In this document: positions 38,301 through 50,300 of the stretch, one piece after another | Position numbering within the stretch: the first letter of the stretch is position 1 | How the letters are laid out: each line of letters starts with the position of its first letter | Source: Argopecten irradians | Taxonomy: Eukaryota > Mollusca > Bivalvia > Pectinida > Pectinidae | Direction of reading: 5' to 3' | Assembly: GCF_041381155.1 (NCBI RefSeq) | Contig: NC_091142.1 | Span: forward strand, 39,419,604-39,483,603 | DNA length: 64,000 nt | Translations under genes and position numbers: made by a program | The notes under the pieces: model-generated | What the model was told of the DNA's origin: nothing | The model's database searches: none | Seen by the model: only the letters and a program-made list of their open reading frames with translations

Positions 38301-41300
38301 AGCTAATTCATTTCATAGGTCGATTAGGTGGATTTTTCAATATTTTTGCCTAAACCCGCGCCATGGATTTTCCTTCAAGTAAAGCTAGCATTTCCGGTCA
38401 AGACGCACTTCCGGAGGAGCCCAGAATTGTAATCTCTAACCCATTTTTGTTATGTTTATTTTTGAAAAAAATGAAACTTATATCAAACCCTCCATATTGG
38501 ATGTACCAATTTCAGAATATATTTGATTTTTAATTGTTTATGCATGGCTCAAAACAGGGGCTCCCCACTTAATAAAAATATAGACCGTGGCCAGGCTGTT
38601 CTTCTCTGGTTTGCTACCTTATACACCAAGTTATAACTTTCTAAGCTTCTCGAAAACCCAAATATTGTCTTGAACATGATGCGACGAACAAAATGACATA
38701 TCCGGTTAACGCGTATCTTTAATAGTCACCGAGTACTGCCAATTTCCCTGAATGGTACATTTTGATTGATTTTCCTCTCAAACAAGCAACAAGGGGAGGT
38801 AATTTTAAAAATTAAAAGTCCTATAACTCTGTCATTTACTGAAATAAAATGGATTTGAATATTGAATGTGTTATTTTGAGATTCTCTCTATGACATGCAG
38901 TGGAAAAAACAAGGATTTCATCAATATTGACCCTGCTGTATGACGTCATAATTACTATGACGTCATCAGTAACCATGACATTATCAGTGTGTATCTATGA
39001 CGTCATAAATACTCAATGACGTCAAAAATAAGGTCAGAAACCCTTCTTATACTGTTGCTCTGCAACAGATAAACTGATTCTGATATCTAAATAATGACAT
39101 GACATCAAGGATTTGGAAATTTCATGTATATGACATTATGGTTTTGTATTCTTACCCTGGAAATAAGCATTTTCATGAATAATCTGTAAAAGTCTCCGCC
39201 ACCCCTATTTTATCAAAAATAGACTGTTTTTCCTCATATAATTAAGAAATTGGTAATAATAGACAATACCGGCCTTGCCGCACACTCAATTTTGGACAAA
39301 TACATGCATTTTTGAGATCAAGACAAGTTAAATAGTGTTTTTACAGAAAAAATCACAAAATAACACTATTGCTCTAAGTTTCCATGGATACCGGGCAATA
39401 AATCAAGTTAAAATAATCAGAATTCATGCAATATGGGTTGTATAACATCCAATAAGTTATAATGAGTTAGTTTTCAAACAAATGAAAGCAAAATGAATTT
39501 TAGCCAAATTATTTAACAATAAGCATGTATACATGCCATGAAAATGAGCAAATAAGCCAATTACCTCCCCTTACCCATCCCATGTGAAAATCATGATTTC
39601 TCCCTGTCTATGACCTGTTTTCTTGAGGTTCCCAGCTATAATGAACAGAGGCGCTGCTTATTTACAACTGACAATGCACTTCCTTCGAAAATCTCTTTTT
39701 CCATGCAGTATAAGGTAGCAGAAAACAGTAGATTTGGACAATCTATGAAATTAAGGCGCACGCCTTAGAAATATAGATATAGTCATTTAACTGTAAAAAA
39801 TACCTGTACAAAAGTATATATATTATTAATCAGCACAACTTTTGCAATTACAATTTGATATTTTGATGCAGATTTGGCCATATTCTGCGCTTATTCATGC
39901 ATGAGAATACCATGGTAACAACAAAAAAATACCTGAAAAATTGCAAAATATCATGATTTTTAGCCCAAAATTGCAGAAAATTGTACTCAATTTTTTTCTT
40001 AAGACCTACCTCAAATTGAGCACTTCTATCACAATGGCAAAATAAGCTAATTCATTTCATAGGTCGATTAGGTGGATTTTTCAATATTTTTGCCTAAACC
40101 CGCACCATGGATTTTCCTTCAAGTAAAGCTAGCATTTCCGGTCAAGACGCACTTCCGGAGGAGCCCAGAATTGTAATCTCTAACCCATTTTTGTTATGTT
40201 TATTTTTGAAAAAAATGAAACTTATATCAAACCCTCCATATTGGATGTACCAATTTCAGAATATATTTGATTTTTAATTGTTTATGCATGGCTCAAAACA
40301 GGGGCTCCCCACTTAATAAAAATATAGACCGTGGCCAGGCTGTTCTTCTCTGGTTTGCTACCATAGTTCAATGACATCTGGCCGTCGTTAGAGGACAAGG
40401 CTATTTGGCCAACATCCTAATGAATTTTATCATTTCTATCATTTTTATGGACATTTTCTAGTCATTTCTGTTGCCTTGAGTCAAATATTTCAATATAATT
40501 GGCATTATTGTGTATTATAGTAGAGAATTGCTTGTGGTTGAGTCTGATACTATGGTGTGGGCCGACCCAGCCGACTTTTCAGAAGTCTAGTTACATTAGC
40601 TGGTGCCAGACTCTTAGGTCCATGTTAGTGTTTACAGGAGGGTTCCCTGGTAGAGCATTACATTAAGGACCATAACGTTCTAACACAATACTCTGTGTAC
40701 TGTTAGGAAGTCTATTGTTGCAGGAAGTTTTAACACCAAGTGAAATTGGATTTCCTTTTTGGTTTTGTTTCCTGGGAATAACAGTAATAATGGGATAGCT
40801 GATGAATGGGCCTTATACTGTTGCTGTAATGTATTACTGTGATGTAATTACAGAGTTACGGAACAGATACCGTATTTTAACCACTAAGCACCCTTGTCCC
40901 TATAACTGCCATTCTTCCTTTTAAAAGCCTCAATTTCACTTCAAATTCATTGCAAAAATATGACAACCAAGTTTCTTTTTTTGATTTCTTTGACAATTGA
41001 TTTCTTTGACAATTGATTTATGGCTTACTTTGTGCTATGATTTTGTGAAAGGAAAAATGAGTTGTCTTGGTAAATGACTATCCTATCTGTATCTGTATAA
41101 TGTTCATTTTGACCCTTAATATCCATGATATCAGAGTTTCACCCCATTTTTGAAACAGAAAGGGAACTGATAATCGATCAGTTTTGAACATACAATGGTA
41201 AAATATGTCTCAGACAATTATATGTCCAAAACTGACCAATCTGTAATTATAAAAATAAACTCGTGATATAGATGTTTAAATAGTTGTAGGAAAGTTAAAT

Positions 41301-44300
41301 TACATGATTTGTATCTAAGTTAAATGACAAGGCAGTGGTCAGAATTTCCTGTTACACTGACTAGCCCGGTAATTATACACTATTTACTTCCCCCACTACG
41401 GGGTGTGGTGTACAGGAAATCCTGGGCAGGCTGCAGCAATATGTTGATGTCACTGTCAATTTATATATAATTATCAAAAACTAGACATGGGTTTTAGAAT
41501 TTATTGATACCTAATTCTGTTTGTTTAAATAAGGAAATATATACAAGGCAAATATGTGGAATAAAACTTTGTTGATGTATTGAATATGTTTATTTTATCA
41601 ATCACAATCAAAGGATTGCTTTTCCCGATCAGACATAAAAAAAAACCAATGCTGCCAGTTGCTGATCAACATTTAATCTGTCTCCCTTCAAGTATTTCCG
41701 TAAATATCAATTAATTATTACTGCCTATTTAATGGTTTTTGAAAATTGTCAAAAAAAGGTTTGAATTTTATAATAATCTTTAAAAACACTTAAGACTATT
41801 ACCTGTAACTGTCCTATATATTATCTTACTGTATTATATGTAACTTGTACTACATGGCAGTGACACTTAAAACACATTTTAAAATGTCATAAATTGTAAA
41901 AAGATGTAACATATTCCATTATGAGCCAAGATCTCTTTAGAATAGTCAAGATTCATATATACATATAATAGCAATATAATATTCTTTAATTTCATTGACA
42001 AAGTAATCTTACTGGCTGCGCTGTGTGTGCAATGAGGCATTATCACTTTCTAATATCAATCGCTAAAATACAATTACATATATACTGTGATTCTTATATA
42101 TAAACAACAATGAAGGAGGAGCACCTGTTGCATGATAAAAGACATCATTCAACAATTGGGAAACTGGGTTGAACAGAGATAAACAGGTCAACATCCCTTT
42201 GTAGATTCTGATCCCTTACCAGATCAAAAACCACTACCATCAGACACGTGTCCTCTCCTCCATACCACTATAACTCAGAGCATCTGGTGTAACAAAGCCG
42301 ATCAGCAGACACATGTCTTCTCCTCGGCACTGCTTTAACCCAGAGCATCTGGTGTAACAAATTAAAGCCGACCAGACTGTTAGTATCACAATTCCATCGG
42401 TGTACATGTATAATGCACAGAATTGTCTCAGGATGTAAAATCCCACTCTTATCTAAATACATGTTTTTTTCTGATAAACACTGAATAGTTCTGGTGAAAT
42501 TTGGTCTGATATAGAGGTGTGTGTTCGAGGGACCACCCTGCCTAATGGTTATAATGAAGCCTTTACAATCACAGTTCACTACTCCAGGTGGTTTTCTGTT
42601 CAAGCCGCTTTTAGATTTTCTTCGTCACCAACAGCATATGTTTATTAGAAATTATGTATGGAATGTCACATAAAGTATGGAATTTTATTTAGATTTGTCA
42701 TAATGACATCTGATCATTATTGAATTACCAAGTACATCTTCATGGTAATTGTCGTACTTTTGATTTCCCTTAATTAACATAATATACGTACAGCTAGTTG
42801 CACTTTTTTGTGGAATTGTCTGCTGGGTATCTTCCCTAAAACTCTTTGCTTGAACTTTAAAATCTCCCTCTGGTTGTGAAGATTTTAAAACTTCAGTTCT
42901 ATAAAGGAGTGAGATTAGATTGATAAGTGAAGAATGTAAAAACTAAATTTATGTAGGTGATTCTATATGATTCAGTTCCATTCAGTCAGAATTAGCTACA
43001 CTGATCTCTGTCTGGCCCTGGTGCCAATATTTTCTCTGTCTCAAGCCTGACCATGCCCTTGTTCCTACGTGTTAGACCCAGATGTTTTCCTTCCCAAGTT
43101 CCTCTTGAATAGCCATTATCACACACATATGCTAATTGGTGATATGGAAAAGCTATCAAAGTTTCAGATAAACAATTACCAAAGAAAACTATTTTTGTGT
43201 GGCAGAATGAGTTTGAATGATCGGTATAGTTCTAACTACTGCAATGGAACCTGCCAAATCTGGCAGCAACAAAATACTTTAACCTATAAAGTTTTAGATT
43301 TTAGTATTTATATCCCCCACAACAAAGTTATTATAGGCACACCCTTGAACAAAATTGGTTTGGGGGGGAGGGGGGAAGTATGACCGAATTCAGTCAGTCT
43401 GTCTGTCTATCCTTCTCTTTCTCTCTGTCCATATATACTCACAACAATTTTGAATTAATAGATTATATAACTACTCTTTCTAAAAATCTGGAGGAATTTA
43501 AAAACAATAAATCTTGGTGACAATATTCCATATAAAGTGTATAGATATGCAAAATTTATATTGGACATGATACCTGTGTCTTTTTTTTAGTTATGTACCT
43601 TTGTTATGCAGGTTTGGCAATCATGAGCTCTCATTTTGGTAAAAACTAGTATCATTGCTATAACAATGAAGGGTCAGAATAGACAAGTTCCACTTTATAG
43701 GGAGAAGATGGTGCCTTTCTGTGATGTTACATTTAATTTAATGGGTGTCGAGGGGTTGGATTTAACAGGTTAACAAGGAGCTAACATACTTTAATATTGA
43801 CTTATTTCAGAAAGGTCAGTATTGGTAGCTATATAAGTTGTATTTTATAATAATCTGCAAATTTCTGTGTTCTGTAGTTTTTGAAGATGAGATATATATG
43901 TATATGTATCATTTCAGGTGACAGTGCTAAACCCGAAGGATGGCGTCATATCGTATGCTGGACAGACGAGTGCAGACTCGATACAGATGAATCCGACCCA
44001 GCCTGTCATAGCTTTAAAAGGTCAGACATATTAGAAGTCTGTAATAAAGGTCACTGTAAACTTAATATCAGAAATATAATTTATGATAAAGGTCAAGGTC
44101 AGAGTAGTCTCATTGTTTGAGTTATAAATTGGATAAACAAGGTTTAACTGTCTGCAGTTTGCGACCAAACTTTACACTAAAACCAAACTATACACTAAAA
44201 CATTCAAAGAAAACCATTGCTCCTGGGCGACGGGTTGCTCATTATATGTGACTATATGTATGGGTGTAAAATGGGCAAGGAAGTTTTCTATGTAGATCAA

Positions 44301-47300
44301 TGTAGAGCTTTCACAGAGTTGAGGCTCTTTATCATCGTATTGGTTCTTTATTGTCATCGCTATGGTAGGAGAATATTGTTATACCGATTGTTGGAGTGAA
44401 ATGACAGCTTTCAGGTCGAACTCACAGTAGAATCATTAATCACTGAGTCTGCAGTCTGGATGCTGTTTTCTTTGTCTGTTGTGCAGTGCTATAGTCAGAT
44501 TGAAGAGAGATACGAGTGTGTTATAATTGAATATTCCTGGAGTCACTAGAGTTAAAAAAAATCTATTTTAGTCATCACAGAATCCAATTATCACCTGTTG
44601 TATGTGAATTGGCTGTAGAACTCCGAGATGTCTGTTTTACAGAAATTACAGAGTATCCCGACCACAACATTATGGCACTTCTAGGAAGTAAGCAACATAT
44701 CTGGGTATTAGTCCACTGATGATTTACTCTGGTTTTGATCTTCTTGCTGAATTTAGTTCTTTTAGTTTAATTAGATTAATATTGTAGTAACAATCACAGC
44801 CATTTAAGGGTGCCAGGTTTAGATGGAGGAAAGCCAGAGTACCCAGAGAAAAAACACTGACCTTCAGTCGGTACCTGACAACTATCCCACATTGGATTTG
44901 AATTCACAACCTAGAGGTGAAGGGCCTGTGGTAAAATGTCGGGACATCTTAACCACCCGGCTAAATTTGGTTCTACCTTCAATAACGAAAAAAAACTGCT
45001 TATTAATTTGGAATAAATCTAATGTTACCAAGTACCATAAAATTACTGAGACAATTGAAGAAACTCTGAGTTACTAGAGTGTTTAAGTTAAAATGTTTAT
45101 CATGAAGTTATTACAAAACGATAAAAATATTAAAAATCAATGATTGTTACAGTCGTTCAGTTATAAAAGTTTAAGCCTAAAAGTGTCAACTGTAAATGTT
45201 ATTTAGTTTAGTGTATATGTCTGATAACAGAATTAGCTATAGTGAAGAAAAGCCAGAGTAGTCTTAGAGAAACAAAAGTACATAAGAATGTCCAAATCAT
45301 TCGCCTGGAGAAATGGGAAGAGTTAGTGAGAGAAAGTCGGACACTTTAAGATACTTCGACAACCACAAAACCTCTATTATTTATTTATGGTTTATAGTGT
45401 TAATATGGGTGATGAAGACACAATATTTAAGTGTTATAATGAATACAGATAACTTCATCATTGGACGTCCTTGAATGATTGCCCTAGCTAGACTTTCTAC
45501 ACTAAATGTCAGGGGTAATTCCACTGAAATATTCATAGTGTTAGGGATTGTAAGTGAGGATTGTGCTGAGTTCTGATGGTGATAATTGGAGAGACATATA
45601 ACTTCTGTTAGTTACACTGTAAATTTACCAGTGAAATATAGCACATTATTGTATATGATTATTGTACTTCTGTCTGTGGTTTAAACTTATTTTTCCTCTG
45701 TTTTGAAAGCAAAATTGTGTTACATACCATATTTGATTCTATAAGCATCCAGGATGTTTAGATACTCGAAAAAATGTGAAGGGTGGTTAATAGGACCGCC
45801 AAACCACAAACAAAGGTATAAGGATTAAGATACGTAATTTTGCAAAAGTAATCAATGATTTAATGGTTTTCATATTTTTGGTCTTCATTTAATTTGAGAT
45901 AAGTGAAATTTAGGCTTCAAAAAGGGGGAGGATTGACTCTTATAGGGCCAGGGGCGCTTATAGGGTCAAATACAGTATATGCAACATTCTCTACAAAATA
46001 ATGTGTTACATGAAATATGTCTGGGCTCTTTTGTTTTGAGAAATTTTCATGGTTCATCTTTTCAGTAATAATTTCACTGGTGTATTACTAGTAATTAAAT
46101 AAATCCAGTTTTTCTTTAAAAATAATTTGAGATGGTGACTATATCTTGTACATATACATGTTCCAAACATAAAAATTAACTTCCTGTGGCGGTATTGGTT
46201 ACCCTGGTGCTGCAGATAACTGATGCCAACAAAATGGAAAGGAATGCATGCTAAACTTTATATCTTATCAATCAACTTTAGTAAACAAGATAGATAAAGG
46301 TAGACTGACTTCAAATTGTGTATAATGAAATTAAGTGGTCTTCATGTCCTGGTACCCTATTAGTCACTTATCTATTTAGGTATCTATCAAAATAGAAGTC
46401 TAATTACTGGTAAACATATATCTGTATCTATGGGTTCTACGAATAATTCTGTGTTGTATCTGCACCCAATCCTTTCTTTACTATGTTTTATAAATTGAAC
46501 TAGAGGGGCATATATTACTAGTGTTAACCATGTTTGTGATGTCATGTCCTGTTCCTTTCAATCCGTCTTGTCACTTTGTGTCCCATTCAGATATCATATA
46601 GAGAATAAGCAACTAAATAATTTTACATAGACCACAGTGTTAAAGTTTGTTAAAGTTTTGTAATGTATTACGAAAACAAAGGAATATTAGTTACAGTAGC
46701 TATTGTGTTCTATGATAAAAGTCTCAAAAAAAGTTTGGGTCCTTCTGCTCAAACTCCAACCAGGGTAGCTGTAATGAAATCAGGAACATTTTACATTTTG
46801 CACTAAAAAATCCTGAAATTCTAATGTTTTTACCTATTCATTATCAAATTGATATTTTGAACCTAAATCTCAATCTGAATTTCCAAATTCATATCATGGT
46901 TATCACTTTGTGTCCCATTCAGGTATCAAATAGAGAACAACCAACTAAATAATTTTACATAGACCACAGTGTTAAAGTTTGTTAAAGTTTTGTAATGTAT
47001 TATGAAAACAAAGGAATATTAGTTACAGTAGCTATTGTGTTCTATGATTAAAGTCTAGGTTCTCATATAACACTAGATAGAAAAAAACAATTGGGGTACT
47101 TCAGCTCAAACTTCAACCATGGTAGCTCTAATGAAATCAGGCACATTTTCCACTAAAAAATCATGAAATTCTAATGTTTTTCACCTATTCATTATCAAAA
47201 TTGATATTTTGAACCTGAATCTCAATCTGAATTTCCAAATTCATAACATGGTTATCTAGGAATAATTACCTGTCGGAAAACATTTTTACTTTTGAAATTC

Positions 47301-50300
47301 ATAATTAGCCATTAATCAGTGGCCAGGTTAAAATTCTATCCTGGGCTCAATCTTATATACACAGCGGCCATTTTGAAGGTCTTTTTTTTCATTAAGTTAA
47401 AATTGGTTGTTCCCTATATGGTAGTCAAGACATTTACTCTATAGTTGTAAATTTTGCAGGTGTAAAATTTTTCAATTTACTGTTTGGAATTTATTCACGG
47501 GGGTTAATTTTCACGGATCACCCTGTAGCCATTGAAAGTGTCATTTATATGACTGTGTGCTATGTTAATCCATGACTTTTGAAAAATTTGGCGAGGTTTT
47601 CAATTTTGCAGATTTGATGGAATCCGTGAATTCAGCAAAATTGAAACCTCCGTTAATATAAGGAACTATACAGTACATTGTTTTACAGACATTTTCCATC
47701 AACATCATTACTGTCACTGGTAGACATTTTGTAATAAAGCCTTTATTTATTTACTAGCTGGAGCTCGGTTTGAAGTGTTTAACTTTGACACCAAGGTTAT
47801 GATCAGTAAGACCAAGATACATGAACCTGTGGTGTTCTGGACATGGCTAAACCCGGATATCATTGCCATGGTTACTGACACGGTCATTTACCACTGGGAC
47901 CTATGGCAGAGTAAGTCGACACTAGTATAGCTATATGTTAGCAAAATACCTAGTTTGTATTAAAAATACTTCATATACCGCAGTACAGCCATATGTTTAG
48001 GGAGCAAGCACATAAGCTAATTCCAAGACAATTAATATTTCCAGTAGCCAATTTCATATGAAGCTATACTATACCTGGTTACCATTATTGACTGAACAAT
48101 TAAAGACAAACTTCTTGGTAACAGAAAACATACAAAATCAATACTATATAGCCACTCATTTTAACAGGTCAAAAATTTCGTAATTTTACCCTAAAATTTA
48201 TATTTCATCAAATCAAATTTTTGATTTTCCTCAGTGGTATATTTGATTCATATAACAGAGTTATCTCCCTTTCAGTTAGGTATCAATTGTGACATCATTA
48301 TTTTGTGAGTGTAACTCATGTCATTATCTCTGAAAAGTATGATGTTATCCTCAGAAACACATAAGGGCAGACAACTCTGTAATATGCAAATATGGGAATA
48401 TATAAGAGTCTTTAGCCCTTGTCCATTGGCATTGAAAGTTAAATCGGGGGATAGACAAAAAACATCAGTTTTATATTGTAACTAGAAAAATAGAATCTTT
48501 GTATTGTTCCAGCAGACAATCCTCCGGAAAGAGTGTTCTGTCGTCACCCGAGGCTTGCCTTCAGTGAAATCATCAGTTATAAGGCTGACCCGAGCCTCAA
48601 ATGGTTAGCGGTCACAGGACTCACCCCTGAGGTATGGTTACATGAAGACATGCATGTTTGATGATGCTTTGTGTTCATTTTTTTGGGTGGTGGGTATTGC
48701 TTTATAGTCAAATGTGATTTTGTCTGGGAAAAAAACCTTTGAATCCCCTTCTTTCCCTTCCTTTAGATTCTAAACTGTTTCAACTGTACTTGGTGTGTTC
48801 ATATCTGTTTAATTAGGAAAAGAGGATCTCGGGGATCACCCAGCTGTACAGCGTCAGTGATGACATCACACAGTGTATTGGTGCCCACGCCGTCTGCTTC
48901 TCTACCTATCACTATGACGACAATCCGTCACAGTCCACCGTCATGTGTGTGGCCTCCAGGGAGACCCACGACCACGGGAAGGTCAGCTCCAACACAAAAA
49001 CAAGGAATTTTTCACATTTTAAAGATTTTTCTTTGTGACTACATTTCAGATGGACGCTTCAGTTCTTTGGTATAGAATGTGTGTACCTAATGAGTTCTAA
49101 CTATATCATCCACTAACTATTCAGTTTTCTGTGAACCAACTTTCTTTGGTGGTAATTCTAAATTTTGTCCTTTCCATTTCAAACCATTTTGCAGCGATCA
49201 ACTTTTGCTGATATACCAATAAGATTGAAAAACCATCCATTATGATTCAGCTACTTTATTTGAAGAGATGAATTTTCGTCAATTGATGTTGATCATGTAA
49301 ATAGCAAAAGAAGTTGGGTAACAGTAGTGGTGGATTGACAGTCAGAATTCTCCCCTGTATCAGAACGTCTCTATCTAATGTTCATTGTTGTAGAGGTATT
49401 TCATCATATTCAACATCCTTTAATAAATTCTAATTCGATAGAAAGAATAGATAAATTTTGCTAATTTACCAAAATAATGTAATATCAAGTCAAAAGTACT
49501 GACCTTGATGTGAATCTTACATGTTTAAAGGTTGGCAACTCAGCATCTGACTCTGACAAACTCTTGTTACAGGTACATGTGATAGAGCTGGGGCCATACA
49601 AACAGGGAAACTTTGCCCCGCGAAACAACTACGACCTCATTCAGTATCTAGATGACGTTGATCGTTATGATTTCCCAGTATCTCTGCATGTAAGTGTGGT
49701 AAAATTTGTTCGATAACTTAAAAGTTTAGATTTTCATATTTTATGAGAGTTTGAGTACAATATTAATGAAAATCACAAAAGAAATATAATTCAATCTTGA
49801 TAATAAGTCTCATGTTGTAAGCCATGGCCTATTTAATTGGTATCTTTGACAAAATCGTCTAAATGTCCGTCCCACTAGAGCTGTTTGTATACTATTTATT
49901 AAGTATTGTGAGAGAATAATTTCCAAGCATGTATATATATAAAGCTGTTGTTTGTGTGTGTGCAGGTATCCTGTAAGTACGGCCTGCTGTTTGTGATGAC
50001 CAAATATGGTTATCTTTATCTGTGTGACATGGAAACGGCTGCCTGTCTGTGTTGTACACGAGTCTCGCTCAACGTCATCTTTACCTCGACGCTCAACACC
50101 GATTCTCAGGGAATAGTGGGCGTAACGCGGGGCGGACAGGTACACTTTTCCTCTGTAAACTATTAAATTTTAGTCTTATTTCAACAGTTAGCTTCAGATG
50201 TTTATTATGAAACTTTAGTTAGAGAGTATCTACAGAGGCCCTATATGGGGTATCTATCACACATGTTTTGTCAGCATTTATTTCATATTTTGTTAACACG

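Larger units (their letters stand above)
32130..43917 (+). other. Intron 2 of the clathrin-like gene (11.8 kb)
   Basis: The largest intron in the window. It contains a foldback at 32846-33003, two minisatellites (34592 and 36249), a MITE (35603), a SINE (36093), the 2.4-kb composite element (37970-40362) and element fragments at 40869 and 43318. A roughly 60-bp duplication lies at 42238-42365 ('cagagcatctggtgtaacaa' twice). No additional coding exon is supported. Confidence 0.55.

Noticed and set aside
37970..40362. Classical LTR retrotransposon
   Set aside because: No TG...CA tips, no primer-binding site, no coding frames, and only a 3-bp flank match; kept as an unclassified composite element.
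42240..42603. Overlapping minus-strand open frames
   Set aside because: Fall in a roughly 60-bp local duplication; no recognisable protein features.
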